Positions 1 through 9,135 of a DNA stretch of 9,804 nt are shown here, in pieces. The notes under the pieces were generated by a model. The model saw only the letters and a program-made list of their open reading frames with translations. It did no database searches and was not told the origin of the DNA. Where the stretch lies: positions 1 through 9,804 of the forward strand of contig CAJWUS010000040.1 in assembly GCA_913047525.1 (NCBI GenBank), in the 5' to 3' direction. The first letter of the stretch is position 1. Each line of letters begins with the position of its first letter. Made by a program: the position numbers and the translations under genes. Source of the DNA: an uncultured Flavobacteriales bacterium. Lineage in GTDB: Bacteria; Bacteroidota; Bacteroidia; Flavobacteriales; BACL11.

Positions 1-77
1 AAAAAAGAAAATTAAATAAAGAGAATGCTTCCAACATTTATAATTAATCAAAGTTGAACAATTAAACCCCAAATAAA
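1..77 (+). other. rplJ-rplL spacer, possibly including the rplJ tail
   Basis: This AT-rich stretch precedes rplL. By the usual gene order rplJ (L10) lies just upstream. Its last codons may be in the first 20-45 bases: all three plus-strand frames are open at position 1 and reach stops at 13-15, 17-19 and 45-47. I cannot tell which frame is rplJ. No promoter of the Bacteroidota type (TTG, then TAnnTTTG) is visible. The bases just before the rplL ATG are A-rich (CCCCAAATAAA) with no Shine-Dalgarno motif. Confidence 0.4.
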
Positions 78-455
78 ATGGCAGAATTAAAAGAATTTGC
101 AGAACAGTTAGTGAATTTATCGGTAAAGGAGGTAAATGAACTAGCAAACATATTAAAAGATGAATATGGTATTGAACCTGCAGCAGCAGCAGTTGCAGTT
201 GCCGGTCCGGTAGCTGGAGGAGGTGAAGCAGCTAGTGAGGAACAATCAGAGTTTGATGTAATCCTTACAGCTGCGGGCGGTTCTAAATTAGCAGTAGTTA
301 AACTTGTAAAAGAACTTACTGGATTAGGACTAAAAGAAGCTAAAGATATTGTTGATAGTGCACCAAAAGCAGTAAAAGAAGGTGTTGCTAAAGATGAAGC
401 AGAAGCTTTGAAGACTCAGCTTGAAGAAGCAGGTGCTGAAGTAGAATTAAAATAA
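78..455 (+). CDS. rplL: 50S ribosomal protein L7/L12
   Basis: This gene encodes the stalk protein of the large ribosomal subunit, present as dimers bound to L10, which recruits and stimulates the translation GTPases (EF-Tu, EF-G, IF2, RF3). The 125-residue product has the usual length and domain order. An N-terminal helical dimerisation domain spans about residues 1-33 ([19 protein letters not shown]). A flexible Ala/Val/Gly hinge follows at about 34-54, and then the globular C-terminal domain from EFDVIL at 58. The signature [13 protein letters not shown] (81-93) is the factor-binding surface, and the protein ends in the family-typical [10 protein letters not shown]. The ATG at 78 gives the conserved [11 protein letters not shown] start. 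The upstream region is A-rich without a Shine-Dalgarno motif, as is normal for Bacteroidota. The gene is followed by a terminator-like hairpin before rpoB. Nothing in the protein is unusual. Confidence 0.98.
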   Translation: MAELKEFAEQLVNLSVKEVNELANILKDEYGIEPAAAAVAVAGPVAGGGEAASEEQSEFDVILTAAGGSKLAVVKLVKELTGLGLKEAKDIVDSAPKAVKEGVAKDEAEALKTQLEEAGAEVELK

Positions 456-473
456 TTCTACTCGCAAAATAAA

Positions 474-520
474 GGTTCAGATCTTGTAATAATATAAGGT
501 CTGATCTATTTTGTTTTTTT
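474..520 (+). terminator. Terminator-like hairpin between rplL and rpoB (probable attenuator)
   Basis: The left arm 474-485 (GGTTCAGATCTT) pairs with the right arm 496-507 (AAGGTCTGATCT) around a 10-base loop (486-495). Nine consecutive pairs adjoin the loop, one of them G-T. A T-T mismatch then gives way to one G-C and one G-T pair. The T-rich run ATTTTGTTTTTTT (508-520) follows directly. This is the shape of an intrinsic terminator on the plus strand. Because rpoB follows with no visible promoter, partial read-through (attenuation) is the likeliest reading. In E. coli the rplL-rpoB junction is known to hold a leaky terminator and an RNase III processing site. Function here is inferred. Confidence 0.75.
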
Positions 521-554
521 ATAGAAACCGTTTTTTAATTTAAAGATTACTTCC

Positions 555-3500
555 TTGACTAATACTAATATTTCAGAAAGAATAAATTTCGAATCAATAG
601 GAAATCAGATAGATTATCCAGATTTTTTAGACATACAATTAGAAACATTCAATAATTTCTTCCAATTAGGGACAACAAGTGAAGAAAGAAAAAAAGAGGA
701 GCTTTATCAAACCTTTGAAGGTATTTTCCCAATTACAGATTCTAGAAATAATTTTGTTCTAGAATTTGTTGATTATACTATTGATCCTCCAAGATATTCT
801 ATTGAAGAATGTATCAATAGAGGGCTTACTTACAAAGTGCCCCTAAAAGTAAAGTTAAAGCTATATTGTACTGATGAAGACCATGAAGATTTTGAAACCA
901 TTATCCAAGATGTATATTTTGGGAATGTTCCTTATATGACGCCAAAAGGTACTTTTGTTATCAATGGCGCAGAAAGGGTGATTGTGTCTCAACTCCACAG
1001 ATCCCCTGGGGTTTTCTTTGCACAGAGTTTTCACGCAAATGGCACCAAATTATATTCAGCAAGAGTAATCCCTTTCAAAGGATCTTGGATTGAATTTGCT
1101 ACTGATATCAATAATGTCATGTTTGCCTATATTGATAGAAAGAAGAAATTGCCGGTTACCACTCTTTTAAGAGCAATCGGATATGAAAGCGATAGAGACA
1201 TCTTGCAAATTTTTAATTTGGCGGATGAAGAAAAAGTAACAAAAAGTGGTTTGAAAAGATTGGTAGGAAGAAGATTGGCTGCTAGGGTTTTAAAATCTTG
1301 GATTGAAGATTTTGTAGATGAAGATACAGGAGAATTGGTTTCCATTGAAAGAAATGAAGTAATTATTGATAGAGAAACTGTTTTAGAAAAAGAGCATATC
1401 AATCAGATTATTGATTCCGGTTCAGTAACTATCCTTCTTCACAAAGAAGATGCTAATGCTGCCGATCACGCACTGATTTACAATACGCTTCAAAAAGATC
1501 CAACCAACTCAGAAAAAGAGGCAGTAGAATATATTTATCGCCAACTTAGAAGTGCTGAGCCGCCAGATGAAGATACGGCAAGAAGTGTAATTGATAAATT
1601 ATTCTTTTCCGATCAAAGATATAGTTTAGGGCATGTTGGTCGATACAGAATAAACAAAAGATTAGGAGTAGATGTTCCAGAAACAAAACAAGTTCTAACC
1701 AATGAGGATATTGTTTCCATTATTCAAAATTTGATTGAATTGGTAAACTCCAAAACAGATGTAGATGATATCGATCATTTATCTAACAGAAGAGTAAGAA
1801 CAGTTGGCGAGCAACTTTCAAGCCAATTTTTTGTAGGATTAAACAGAATGGCAAGAACGATTCGTGAGAGAATGAATGTAAGAGATAATGAAGTGTTTAC
1901 TCCACTTGATTTGATTAATGCTAAAACACTTTCTTCTGTAATTAATTCCTTTTTTGGAACAAGTCAGCTTTCTCAGTTTATGGATCAAACCAATCCACTG
2001 GCAGAAGTTACACACAAAAGAAGAGTTTCTGCATTAGGGCCTGGCGGTTTATCCAGAGAAAGAGCGGGCTTTGAGGTACGTGATGTACACTATACGCATT
2101 ATGGAAGATTGTGCCCAATTGAAACTCCTGAAGGACCAAATATTGGACTGATTTCTTCCCTTTGTGTTTATGCAAAAATTAATGATTTAGGATTTATTGA
2201 AACCCCTTATCGTGAAGTAGAAGATGGGGTGGTGCAATTAGATAAAGAACCAATCTATATGAATGCGGAGTATGAAGAGGATAAAATGATTGCCCAAGCA
2301 AATGCACCAATTAATGAACAAGGAAAGTTTAAAGGTAAAAGAATTAAATCAAGATTAGAGGCAGATTATCCGGTTGCAAGTCCAAAAGAAATAAAATTAA
2401 TGGATGTGGCACCAAACCAAATTGCATCTATTGCGGCATCTCTTATTCCATTTTTGGAACATGATGATGCCAACAGGGCTTTGATGGGATCTAATATGAT
2501 GCGACAAGCAGTTCCGCTTATGCAAACAGATGCTCCAATTGTTGGAACTGGATTAGAGCCACATGTTGCAAGAGATTCTAGAGTGCTTATAAATGCAGAA
2601 GGAAATGGAGTAGTAGAATATGTAGATGCTTGTAAAATTACGATTCGATACAATTATACTCCTGACGAACAACTTTTGGTTTTTGATGAGAATATAAAAA
2701 CTTATGAGCTTACTAAATTCAAAAAAACAAACCAAAGTACTTGTATGAATATCAAACCTATTGTAAAAATAGGGGATAAAGTAAAAAAAGGACAAGTACT
2801 TTGTGAAGGGTTTGCAACTCAGAATGGAGAATTAGCTATTGGTAGAAACTTAAAAGTAGCATTCATGCCTTGGAAAGGATATAACTTTGAGGATGCTATT
2901 GTTCTTTCAGAAAGAATTGTTCGTGAAGATTTATTTACTTCACTGCATATTGAAGAGCATAGTGTTTCTGTAAGGGAAACAAAAAGAGGGATGGAAGAAC
3001 TTACAGCCGATATTCCGAATGTAAGTGAAGAAGCTACAAAAGATTTGGATGAATATGGTATGATTAGAATAGGTGCTAAGATTAAAGCGGGCGATATTCT
3101 TATTGGAAAGATCACACCAAAAGGAGAGTCCGATCCTACTCCTGAAGAAAAATTATTAAAAGCGATTTTTGGTGAAAAAGCGGGGGATGTAAAAGACGCT
3201 TCTCTAAAAGCCAAACCATCCTATGAAGGAGTGGTTATTAATAAAACATTATTCTCAAAATCAGTTAAAGATAAAAGATTAGTTGCACAAGATAAAGATG
3301 AAATAGATGTGCTAGAGTTAGAATTTCAAAAGAAAATTGCTAAATTGAAAAAAGTACTAATTGATAAATTATATACATTGATTGGAGGAAAAGCTTCACA
3401 GGGGGTAACGAATGTGTTAGGTGAAACGATTATTCCAAAAAGCACAAAGTTTACGCAAAAACTACTTCATGAAGTTGATTTTTTAACAGTAGACACTAAA

Positions 3501-4364
3501 AAATGGACTACTAACATTAAGCATAATCAAATAGTAAATCAAATTCTTCTTGGGTATATCAAAAAGTATAATGAGATTTATGGTCTTCACAAAAGAGATA
3601 AATTTGCTATTACTGTTGGGGATGAACTACCAAAAGGCGTTCTGCAATTAGCCAAGGTTTTTGTAGCTAAAAAACGAAAAGTAAAAGTAGGAGATAAATT
3701 AGCAGGACGACATGGAAACAAGGGTATTGTGGCTAAAATTGTAAGAGATGAAGATATGCCATTTTTGGAAGATGGAACCCCAGTTGATATTGTATTAAAT
3801 CCTTTGGGTGTGCCTTCAAGAATGAACCTTGGTCAGATTTACGAAACCATTTTAGGTTGGGCTGGTCAGAAATTAGATAAAAGGTATTTTACTCCTGTTT
3901 TTGATGGCGCTAGTATTGAGGACATTAATAAAGAAATGAAAGAAGCTGGATTACCAGCTTATGGAGAAACTTATTTGTATGATGGTGGAACTGGAGAGAA
4001 ATTCGATCAACCCGCAACAGTGGGAATAATCTACATGCTAAAACTAGGACACTTAATTGATGATAAAATGCATGCTCGTTCTATTGGTCCATATTCCCTT
4101 ATTACACAGCAACCACTCGGGGGTAAAGCGCAATTCGGTGGACAGAGATTGGGTGAGATGGAGGTTTGGGCCTTAGAGGGTTATGGTGCTTCCAATATTT
4201 TACAAGAAATGCTAACCTTAAAATCGGATGATGTAATAGGAAGAGCAAAAGCTTATGAAGCCATTGTAAAAGGAAATCCTTTACCAAAAGCAGGAATTCC
4301 AGAGTCATTCAATGTATTGTTACATGAGCTTAGTGGATTAGGATTAAAAGTATCTTTTGAATAA
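555..4364 (+). CDS. rpoB: DNA-directed RNA polymerase subunit beta
   Basis: This is the beta subunit of RNA polymerase, 1269 residues, full length for Bacteroidota. The start is TTG at 555. The only upstream in-frame codons back to the stop at 522-524 include no ATG or GTG, and TTG yields the family-typical beginning SERINFESI followed by [12 protein letters not shown]. The rifampicin pocket runs from G468 to L494, with D477, H487 and S492 matching E. coli D516, H526 and S531, so a rifampicin-sensitive form is expected. KGYNFEDAI (774-782) and [12 protein letters not shown] (1046-1057, with K1048 and K1056) are active-centre motifs. Between them, roughly 895-1025, lies the lineage insert SI2 seen in many Gram-negative groups. 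The C-terminus [21 protein letters not shown] is intact and forms the contact to beta prime. rpoC follows after 17 bases, so co-transcription is likely. No Shine-Dalgarno motif precedes the start. Confidence 0.98.
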   Translation: MTNTNISERINFESIGNQIDYPDFLDIQLETFNNFFQLGTTSEERKKEELYQTFEGIFPITDSRNNFVLEFVDYTIDPPRYSIEECINRGLTYKVPLKVKLKLYCTDEDHEDFETIIQDVYFGNVPYMTPKGTFVINGAERVIVSQLHRSPGVFFAQSFHANGTKLYSARVIPFKGSWIEFATDINNVMFAYIDRKKKLPVTTLLRAIGYESDRDILQIFNLADEEKVTKSGLKRLVGRRLAARVLKSWIEDFVDEDTGELVSIERNEVIIDRETVLEKEHINQIIDSGSVTILLHKEDANAADHALIYNTLQKDPTNSEKEAVEYIYRQLRSAEPPDEDTARSVIDKLFFSDQRYSLGHVGRYRINKRLGVDVPETKQVLTNEDIVSIIQNLIELVNSKTDVDDIDHLSNRRVRTVGEQLSSQFFVGLNRMARTIRERMNVRDNEVFTPLDLINAKTLSSVINSFFGTSQLSQFMDQTNPLAEVTHKRRVSALGPGGLSRERAGFEVRDVHYTHYGRLCPIETPEGPNIGLISSLCVYAKINDLGFIETPYREVEDGVVQLDKEPIYMNAEYEEDKMIAQANAPINEQGKFKGKRIKSRLEADYPVASPKEIKLMDVAPNQIASIAASLIPFLEHDDANRALMGSNMMRQAVPLMQTDAPIVGTGLEPHVARDSRVLINAEGNGVVEYVDACKITIRYNYTPDEQLLVFDENIKTYELTKFKKTNQSTCMNIKPIVKIGDKVKKGQVLCEGFATQNGELAIGRNLKVAFMPWKGYNFEDAIVLSERIVREDLFTSLHIEEHSVSVRETKRGMEELTADIPNVSEEATKDLDEYGMIRIGAKIKAGDILIGKITPKGESDPTPEEKLLKAIFGEKAGDVKDASLKAKPSYEGVVINKTLFSKSVKDKRLVAQDKDEIDVLELEFQKKIAKLKKVLIDKLYTLIGGKASQGVTNVLGETIIPKSTKFTQKLLHEVDFLTVDTKKWTTNIKHNQIVNQILLGYIKKYNEIYGLHKRDKFAITVGDELPKGVLQLAKVFVAKKRKVKVGDKLAGRHGNKGIVAKIVRDEDMPFLEDGTPVDIVLNPLGVPSRMNLGQIYETILGWAGQKLDKRYFTPVFDGASIEDINKEMKEAGLPAYGETYLYDGGTGEKFDQPATVGIIYMLKLGHLIDDKMHARSIGPYSLITQQPLGGKAQFGGQRLGEMEVWALEGYGASNILQEMLTLKSDDVIGRAKAYEAIVKGNPLPKAGIPESFNVLLHELSGLGLKVSFE

Positions 4365-4365
4365 A

Positions 4366-4381
4366 AATATTTAATAATATT
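4366..4381 (+). repeat. AATATT-TAAT-AATATT repeat abutting the rpoC start
   Basis: The rpoB-rpoC gap contains two copies of the palindromic hexamer AATATT (4366-4371 and 4376-4381) separated by TAAT, ending exactly at the rpoC ATG. As RNA it could form a six-pair, all A-U hairpin with a 4-base loop, which would be weak. It may be no more than the AT-rich, unstructured leader typical of Bacteroidota start regions. The repeat itself is plain in the sequence; any role is speculative. Confidence 0.35.
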
Positions 4382-7300
4382 ATGCCAATAACTAAAGATA
4401 AAAGACAACACAAAGATTTTTCACACCTAAAAATCAGTTTATCTTCTCCGGAAGATATATTAGGAAGTTCATCTGGTGAGGTGTTAAAACCAGAAACTAT
4501 AAATTATAGAACATATAAGCCTGAAAGAGATGGGCTTTTTTGCGAAAGAATTTTTGGGCCAGTAAAGGATTTTGAATGCCATTGTGGTAAATATAAAAGA
4601 ATCCGTTACAGAGGAATTGTTTGTGATAGATGTGGGGTGGAAGTAACTGAGAAAAAGGTAAGAAGAGAAAGAGTTGGGCACATCAAATTGGTTGTTCCGG
4701 TAGCTCATATTTGGTATTTCAGAACGCTACCTAATAAAATAGGATATCTTTTAGGGCTTCCAACCAAAAAGATGGACATGATTATCTATTATGAAAGATA
4801 TGTTGTGATTCAAGCAGGAGTTGGCGGGCTAAATGAAGAAGGAGATCCAATTAAGGATAATGATTTTATTACTGAGGAAGAATATTTAAATATATTAGAT
4901 GCACTCCCAACAGAAAATCAGTATTTGCCTGATGAAGATCCAAATAAATTTATTGCTAAAATGGGTGCAGAAGCAATTGCTGATTTACTTGCACGAATTG
5001 ACATGGATGCCTTGTCGTTCGAGTTAAGAGATAAGGCAAATACGGAAACTTCTCAGCAAAGAAAAACGGAAGCACTTAAAAGATTGCAAGTAGTAGAGGC
5101 CTTTCGTGAGGCGAATCAGCATACCGAAAATAAACCAGAGTGGATGATAATAAAAGTTGTCCCTGTTAATCCACCTGAGTTGCGTCCACTTGTTCCACTA
5201 GATGGAGGAAGGTTTGCAACTTCTGATTTGAATGATTTATATAGAAGAGTTATTATCCGAAATAACAGATTGAAACGATTGATGGAAATCAATGCTCCTG
5301 AAGTAATTCTAAGAAATGAAAAAAGGATGTTGCAAGAATCTGTAGATGCACTTTTTGATAATTCCAGAAAATCATCTGCTGTAAAAACAGATGGAAACAG
5401 GGCACTGAAATCATTATCGGATAACTTGAAAGGAAAGCAAGGTAGATTCCGTCAAAATCTTTTAGGGAAAAGGGTAGATTATTCTGCTCGTTCGGTAATT
5501 ATTGTTGGTCCTAATTTGAAACTACATGAATGTGGTTTGCCGAAAGAAATGGCTGCAGAGCTATACAAACCATTTATTGTTCGAAAACTGATTGAGAGAG
5601 GAATTGTAAAAACAGTAAAATCTGCCAAAAAGATTATTGATGCTAGAGAACCAGTAGTTTGGGATATTTTAGAAAATGTAATGAAAGGACATCCTGTACT
5701 TTTAAATAGGGCTCCAACTCTTCACCGATTGGGTATTCAGGCCTTTCAGCCAAAAATGATTGAAGGAAAAGCTATTCAGTTACATCCACTTGTATGTACT
5801 GCATTTAATGCCGATTTTGATGGGGATCAAATGGCGGTTCATTTACCACTTGGTACGGCTGCTATTTTGGAAGCACAAATTTTAATGTTGTCTTCTCATA
5901 ATATACTAAATCCTGCAAATGGAGCTCCAATTACAGTTCCTTCACAAGACATGGTGCTTGGACTTTATTATATGACAAAGCAAAAAGTAACTGCAGATCA
6001 GGTAAAAAATGAAAAAGGAAAAGTAATAGAAAAGGCGGTTATCGTTAAAGGAGAAGGAATGACTTTTTATTCTGCTGAGGAAGTGAATATTGCTTACAAT
6101 GAAAAAATTGTAGCACTTCATTCCATCATAAAAGTGCGTGTAAAAGATGAAAAAGGAAAAGATTATCTTTTAGAAACTTCAGTAGGTAGAGTATTATTTA
6201 ATGAATTTGTTCCTGAAAATATTGGTTTTATTGACGAATTACTAACCAAAAAAGCTTTAAGAAACATTATTGGTGATATTTTAAGTAAATGTGGTGTAGC
6301 CAAAACAGTTGAATTTTTAGATAACATTAAAAATATTGGTTTTCAAATGGCTTTTAAAGGTGGCCTTTCTTTTAATTTAGGGGATGTAGTTGTTCCGCTA
6401 GAGAAAAAACAAATGGTAAAAGATGCTTATGAAAAAGTAGATGAGGTGTTTTCTCACTATAATTTAGGTGTAATTACCAATAACGAAAGATATAATCAGG
6501 TAATTGATATTTGGACTAATACAAATGCTCGATTGACCGAAACTGTAATGAGCCAACTTAGAACCGAAAGGCAAGGTTTCAACTCTCTTTATATGATGTT
6601 GGATTCTGGTGCAAGGGGTTCGAAAGAGCAAATTCGTCAGTTATCTGGAATGAGAGGATTGATGGCCAAACCACAGAAATCAGGTGATCATGGAGATTCT
6701 ATTATTGAAAATCCTATTATCACTAACTTTAGAGAAGGGCTTTCCATTTTAGAGTACTTTATTTCTACCCATGGTGCCAGAAAAGGATTAGCCGATACGG
6801 CTCTAAAGACTGCAGATGCTGGTTATTTGACAAGACGATTGGTTGATGTTTCGCAAGATGTGGTGATTACAGAAGAAGATTGTGGTACTTTGCGTGGGCT
6901 TGTAACTACTGCCCTTAAAAACAATGAAGATATTGTAGAAACTTTATCTGAAAGAATTATAGGAAGAGTTTGCTTGCATGATATTTACAATCCAAACGAT
7001 AATAATGTTATTGTTGAATCGGGAAGTGAGATAACTGAATTAATTGCTAAAGAGATTCAAGAAGCAGAAATTGGGGCAGTTGAAATTCGTTCTGCTCTTA
7101 CTTGCGAAACCAGAAAAGGAATTTGTAGCAAATGTTATGGTAGAAGTTTGGCTTCTGCAAAAATGGCAGCAAGAGGAGAGGCAGTTGGTGTTATTGCTGC
7201 TCAATCCATTGGAGAACCGGGTACTCAGCTTACGCTAAGAACTTTCCATGTTGGGGGTACGGCTTCTAGAGCTGCAGCAGATTCGAGTATTACTATTAAA

Positions 7301-8728
7301 AATGATGGTAAGATTGAGATTGAAGATTTAAAAACCATTAAAACGAAAAAGGCTAGTGGTAAAGATGTTGAAATTGTAATTTCTAGAACAGCTGAACTTA
7401 GAATAATTGATGAAAAATCAGGCGTTACGATTGCTACTCATATTATTCCTTATGGTTCTAATATTTACAAAAAATCCGGAAAGGTTGTTAAGGGAGATGT
7501 AGTTTGTGATTGGGATCCTTACAATGCACTTATCATTTCTGAGATTGCTGGAAAGATTCAATACCAAGATATTGAGGAAGGATATACATATAGAATTGAA
7601 TCGGATGAGCAAACAGGGCATCAAGAGAAAGTAATAATTGATAGTAGAGATAAAAAGAAAAATCCTGTTATTGTTATTCAAGCAAAAGGTAAGGAAAGGT
7701 CTTATAGTATTCCTGTAAAAGCGCATATTTCGGTTGATGAAGGAAAAACAATAAAGGCAGGAACAGTAGTTGCTAAAATTCCAAGGGTGCAAGGTTCTTC
7801 AGGTGATATTACGGGTGGTCTTCCAAGAGTTACAGAGCTTTTTGAAGCAAGGAATCCTTCTAATCCAGCAGTAGTTTCTGAGATTGATGGTATTGTTTCA
7901 TTTGGAAAGAAAATCAAAAGAGGGAATAAAGAAATTATTGTAACCTCAAAAACTGGTGAGGAAAAGAAATTCTTAGTGCCCCTTTCAAAACACATATTAG
8001 CTCAAGAGAATGATTTTGTAAAAGCGGGAACGCCACTTTGTGATGGCGTAATCACGCCAAGAGACATCTTAGCAATTAAAGGACCCGCTATTGTTCAGAA
8101 ATATATTGTGAATGAGGTACAGGAGGTTTATAGGTTGCAAGGAGTGAAAATTAACGACAAACACTTTGAGGTTGTGGTAAAACAAATGATGAGGAAAGTG
8201 GAAGTGGTTGATTCTGGTGATACTAAATTATTGGAAAAACAATTGGTAAACAGAATCGATTTCACGGAAGAAAACGATTGGATTTTCGGTAAAAAATACA
8301 TTGAAGATGCGGGTGATTCAACCGATTACAACCGAGGGCAATTAATTACTATAAGACAGTTAAGAGAAGAGAATTCCCGACTTAAAAGAAAGGATATGAA
8401 GCCCATTGATTCGCGTGATGCTGTTCCGGCAATTTCTCGTCCGGTACTTCAAGGAATTACCAGAGCTTCACTGCAAACCGATAGTTGGATTTCAGCAGCT
8501 TCTTTCCAGGAAACTACAAAAGTATTGAATGAAGCAGCTATTAGAGCGAAAAGAGATGGTCTTAGAGGATTGAAAGAAAATGTAATTGTTGGGCACAAAA
8601 TTCCAGCAGGAACTGGCCTTATTGATGGAAGCGATTTAATTGTTGGTTCACAAGAAGAATTTGATAAATTACTAGGGGATAAAACAGAAGAATTGGCACA
8701 AGAGAAAGTAACAATAACGGAAGAATAA
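4382..8728 (+). CDS. rpoC: DNA-directed RNA polymerase subunit beta prime
   Basis: This is the catalytic beta-prime subunit of RNA polymerase, 1448 residues, slightly longer than the E. coli protein. In order it shows the N-terminal zinc site (C66, C68, C81, C84) and the catalytic NADFDGDQM loop (476-484), with magnesium-binding D478, D480 and D482. The bridge helix lies at about 789-824 ([20 protein letters not shown]). The second zinc site is C834, C908, C915 and C918. The trigger loop contains R953 and H956 ([12 protein letters not shown]), interrupted by a large SI3-type insert at about 965-1135 before [10 protein letters not shown] (1141-1150). The segment at about 1277-1358 is some 40 residues longer than I recall for E. 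coli, which fits Bacteroidota. The end [20 protein letters not shown] is followed by an acidic tail. ATG at 4382 fits the family start. It lies in an operon with rpoB, 17 bases upstream. All catalytic residues checked are present. Confidence 0.98.
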   Translation: MPITKDKRQHKDFSHLKISLSSPEDILGSSSGEVLKPETINYRTYKPERDGLFCERIFGPVKDFECHCGKYKRIRYRGIVCDRCGVEVTEKKVRRERVGHIKLVVPVAHIWYFRTLPNKIGYLLGLPTKKMDMIIYYERYVVIQAGVGGLNEEGDPIKDNDFITEEEYLNILDALPTENQYLPDEDPNKFIAKMGAEAIADLLARIDMDALSFELRDKANTETSQQRKTEALKRLQVVEAFREANQHTENKPEWMIIKVVPVNPPELRPLVPLDGGRFATSDLNDLYRRVIIRNNRLKRLMEINAPEVILRNEKRMLQESVDALFDNSRKSSAVKTDGNRALKSLSDNLKGKQGRFRQNLLGKRVDYSARSVIIVGPNLKLHECGLPKEMAAELYKPFIVRKLIERGIVKTVKSAKKIIDAREPVVWDILENVMKGHPVLLNRAPTLHRLGIQAFQPKMIEGKAIQLHPLVCTAFNADFDGDQMAVHLPLGTAAILEAQILMLSSHNILNPANGAPITVPSQDMVLGLYYMTKQKVTADQVKNEKGKVIEKAVIVKGEGMTFYSAEEVNIAYNEKIVALHSIIKVRVKDEKGKDYLLETSVGRVLFNEFVPENIGFIDELLTKKALRNIIGDILSKCGVAKTVEFLDNIKNIGFQMAFKGGLSFNLGDVVVPLEKKQMVKDAYEKVDEVFSHYNLGVITNNERYNQVIDIWTNTNARLTETVMSQLRTERQGFNSLYMMLDSGARGSKEQIRQLSGMRGLMAKPQKSGDHGDSIIENPIITNFREGLSILEYFISTHGARKGLADTALKTADAGYLTRRLVDVSQDVVITEEDCGTLRGLVTTALKNNEDIVETLSERIIGRVCLHDIYNPNDNNVIVESGSEITELIAKEIQEAEIGAVEIRSALTCETRKGICSKCYGRSLASAKMAARGEAVGVIAAQSIGEPGTQLTLRTFHVGGTASRAAADSSITIKNDGKIEIEDLKTIKTKKASGKDVEIVISRTAELRIIDEKSGVTIATHIIPYGSNIYKKSGKVVKGDVVCDWDPYNALIISEIAGKIQYQDIEEGYTYRIESDEQTGHQEKVIIDSRDKKKNPVIVIQAKGKERSYSIPVKAHISVDEGKTIKAGTVVAKIPRVQGSSGDITGGLPRVTELFEARNPSNPAVVSEIDGIVSFGKKIKRGNKEIIVTSKTGEEKKFLVPLSKHILAQENDFVKAGTPLCDGVITPRDILAIKGPAIVQKYIVNEVQEVYRLQGVKINDKHFEVVVKQMMRKVEVVDSGDTKLLEKQLVNRIDFTEENDWIFGKKYIEDAGDSTDYNRGQLITIRQLREENSRLKRKDMKPIDSRDAVPAISRPVLQGITRASLQTDSWISAASFQETTKVLNEAAIRAKRDGLRGLKENVIVGHKIPAGTGLIDGSDLIVGSQEEFDKLLGDKTEELAQEKVTITEE

Positions 8729-8740
8729 AAACTTATTATT

Positions 8741-9055
8741 ATGTCAGAAGAGAAAAAACAAGACGGACTAAACATTGAATTAAGTGAGGAAGTAGCTGAA
8801 GGGACTTACAGCAATATTGCTATTATCAATCATTCTCCCTCTGAGTTTGTAGTTGATTTTATTCAAATGATGCCTGGAGTTCCAAAAGCAAAAGTAAAAT
8901 CACGAATTATTCTTACACCTCAACATGCTAAACGCCTTATGAAAGCTTTGAATGATAATATTTCAAAATTTGAAGATCAGCATGGCGAGATAAAAGATGT
9001 TGACCCTACTGGTGGTATCCCTATGAATTTTGGTGGACCTACTGCAGAGGCTTAA
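8741..9055 (+). CDS. DUF3467 family protein of unknown function
   Basis: This is a small soluble protein of 104 residues, recognised as DUF3467 (PF11950) from memory of the family. Conserved segments are YSNIAIINHSPSEFVVDFI (about 22-40), MMPGVPKAKVKSRIILTP (about 43-60) and the helix HAKRLMKALNDNISKFED (about 62-79). The acidic N-terminus (MSEEKKQDG) and the Gly/Pro-rich tail (GGIPMNFGGP) look disordered. No signal peptide, membrane segment or catalytic motif is visible. It starts 12 bases after the rpoC stop and runs in the same direction with no terminator between, so it probably shares the rpoBC transcript. Its function is not known. The position next to RNA polymerase genes hints at a link to transcription or growth control, but that is inference only. 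The start at 8741 is preceded by AAAACTTATTATT, with no Shine-Dalgarno motif. Confidence 0.9.
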   Translation: MSEEKKQDGLNIELSEEVAEGTYSNIAIINHSPSEFVVDFIQMMPGVPKAKVKSRIILTPQHAKRLMKALNDNISKFEDQHGEIKDVDPTGGIPMNFGGPTAEA

Positions 9056-9135
9056 AGAAACTAGAGGAGCAATCTTTAGTTTGAAATCTTGCTGTAACAT
9101 GTAAATAGGTGTTAGGTTGTAATCCTGCTACGATT
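9056..9135. other. Convergent intergenic junction without a strong terminator
   Basis: This 80-base spacer separates the rpoC-DUF3467 unit (plus) from the prenyltransferase gene (minus). One weak inverted repeat is present: AGCAA at 9068-9072 with TTGCT at 9089-9093, plus three inner A-T pairs across a two-base internal loop. No T-tract follows it in either direction. I see no convincing intrinsic terminator, so transcription may end by Rho or run into the opposite gene. Confidence 0.4.

Noticed and set aside
484..513. Possible Bacteroidota-type promoter for rpoB: TTG (484-486) and TATTTTG (507-513), about 20 bases apart.
   Set aside because: The downstream element is one base short of TAnnTTTG and is part of the terminator stem and T-tract, so the hairpin explains it better.
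1956..2036. Differences from E. coli in the rifampicin region (T469, T479, A483, V485, V491).
   Set aside because: These match my memory of normal Bacteroidota RpoB, and the main resistance positions D477, H487 and S492 are wild type, so no resistance is implied.
1127..3214. Minus-strand open frames of about 80-131 codons over rpoB.
   Set aside because: They lie entirely opposite a strongly conserved gene, encode no recognisable domain, and are shadows of its coding frame.
4484..8775. Minus-strand open frames and one plus-strand frame (7044-7238) overlapping rpoC.
   Set aside because: They have low-complexity translations, no family resemblance and full overlap with conserved catalytic regions of rpoC; treated as shadows.
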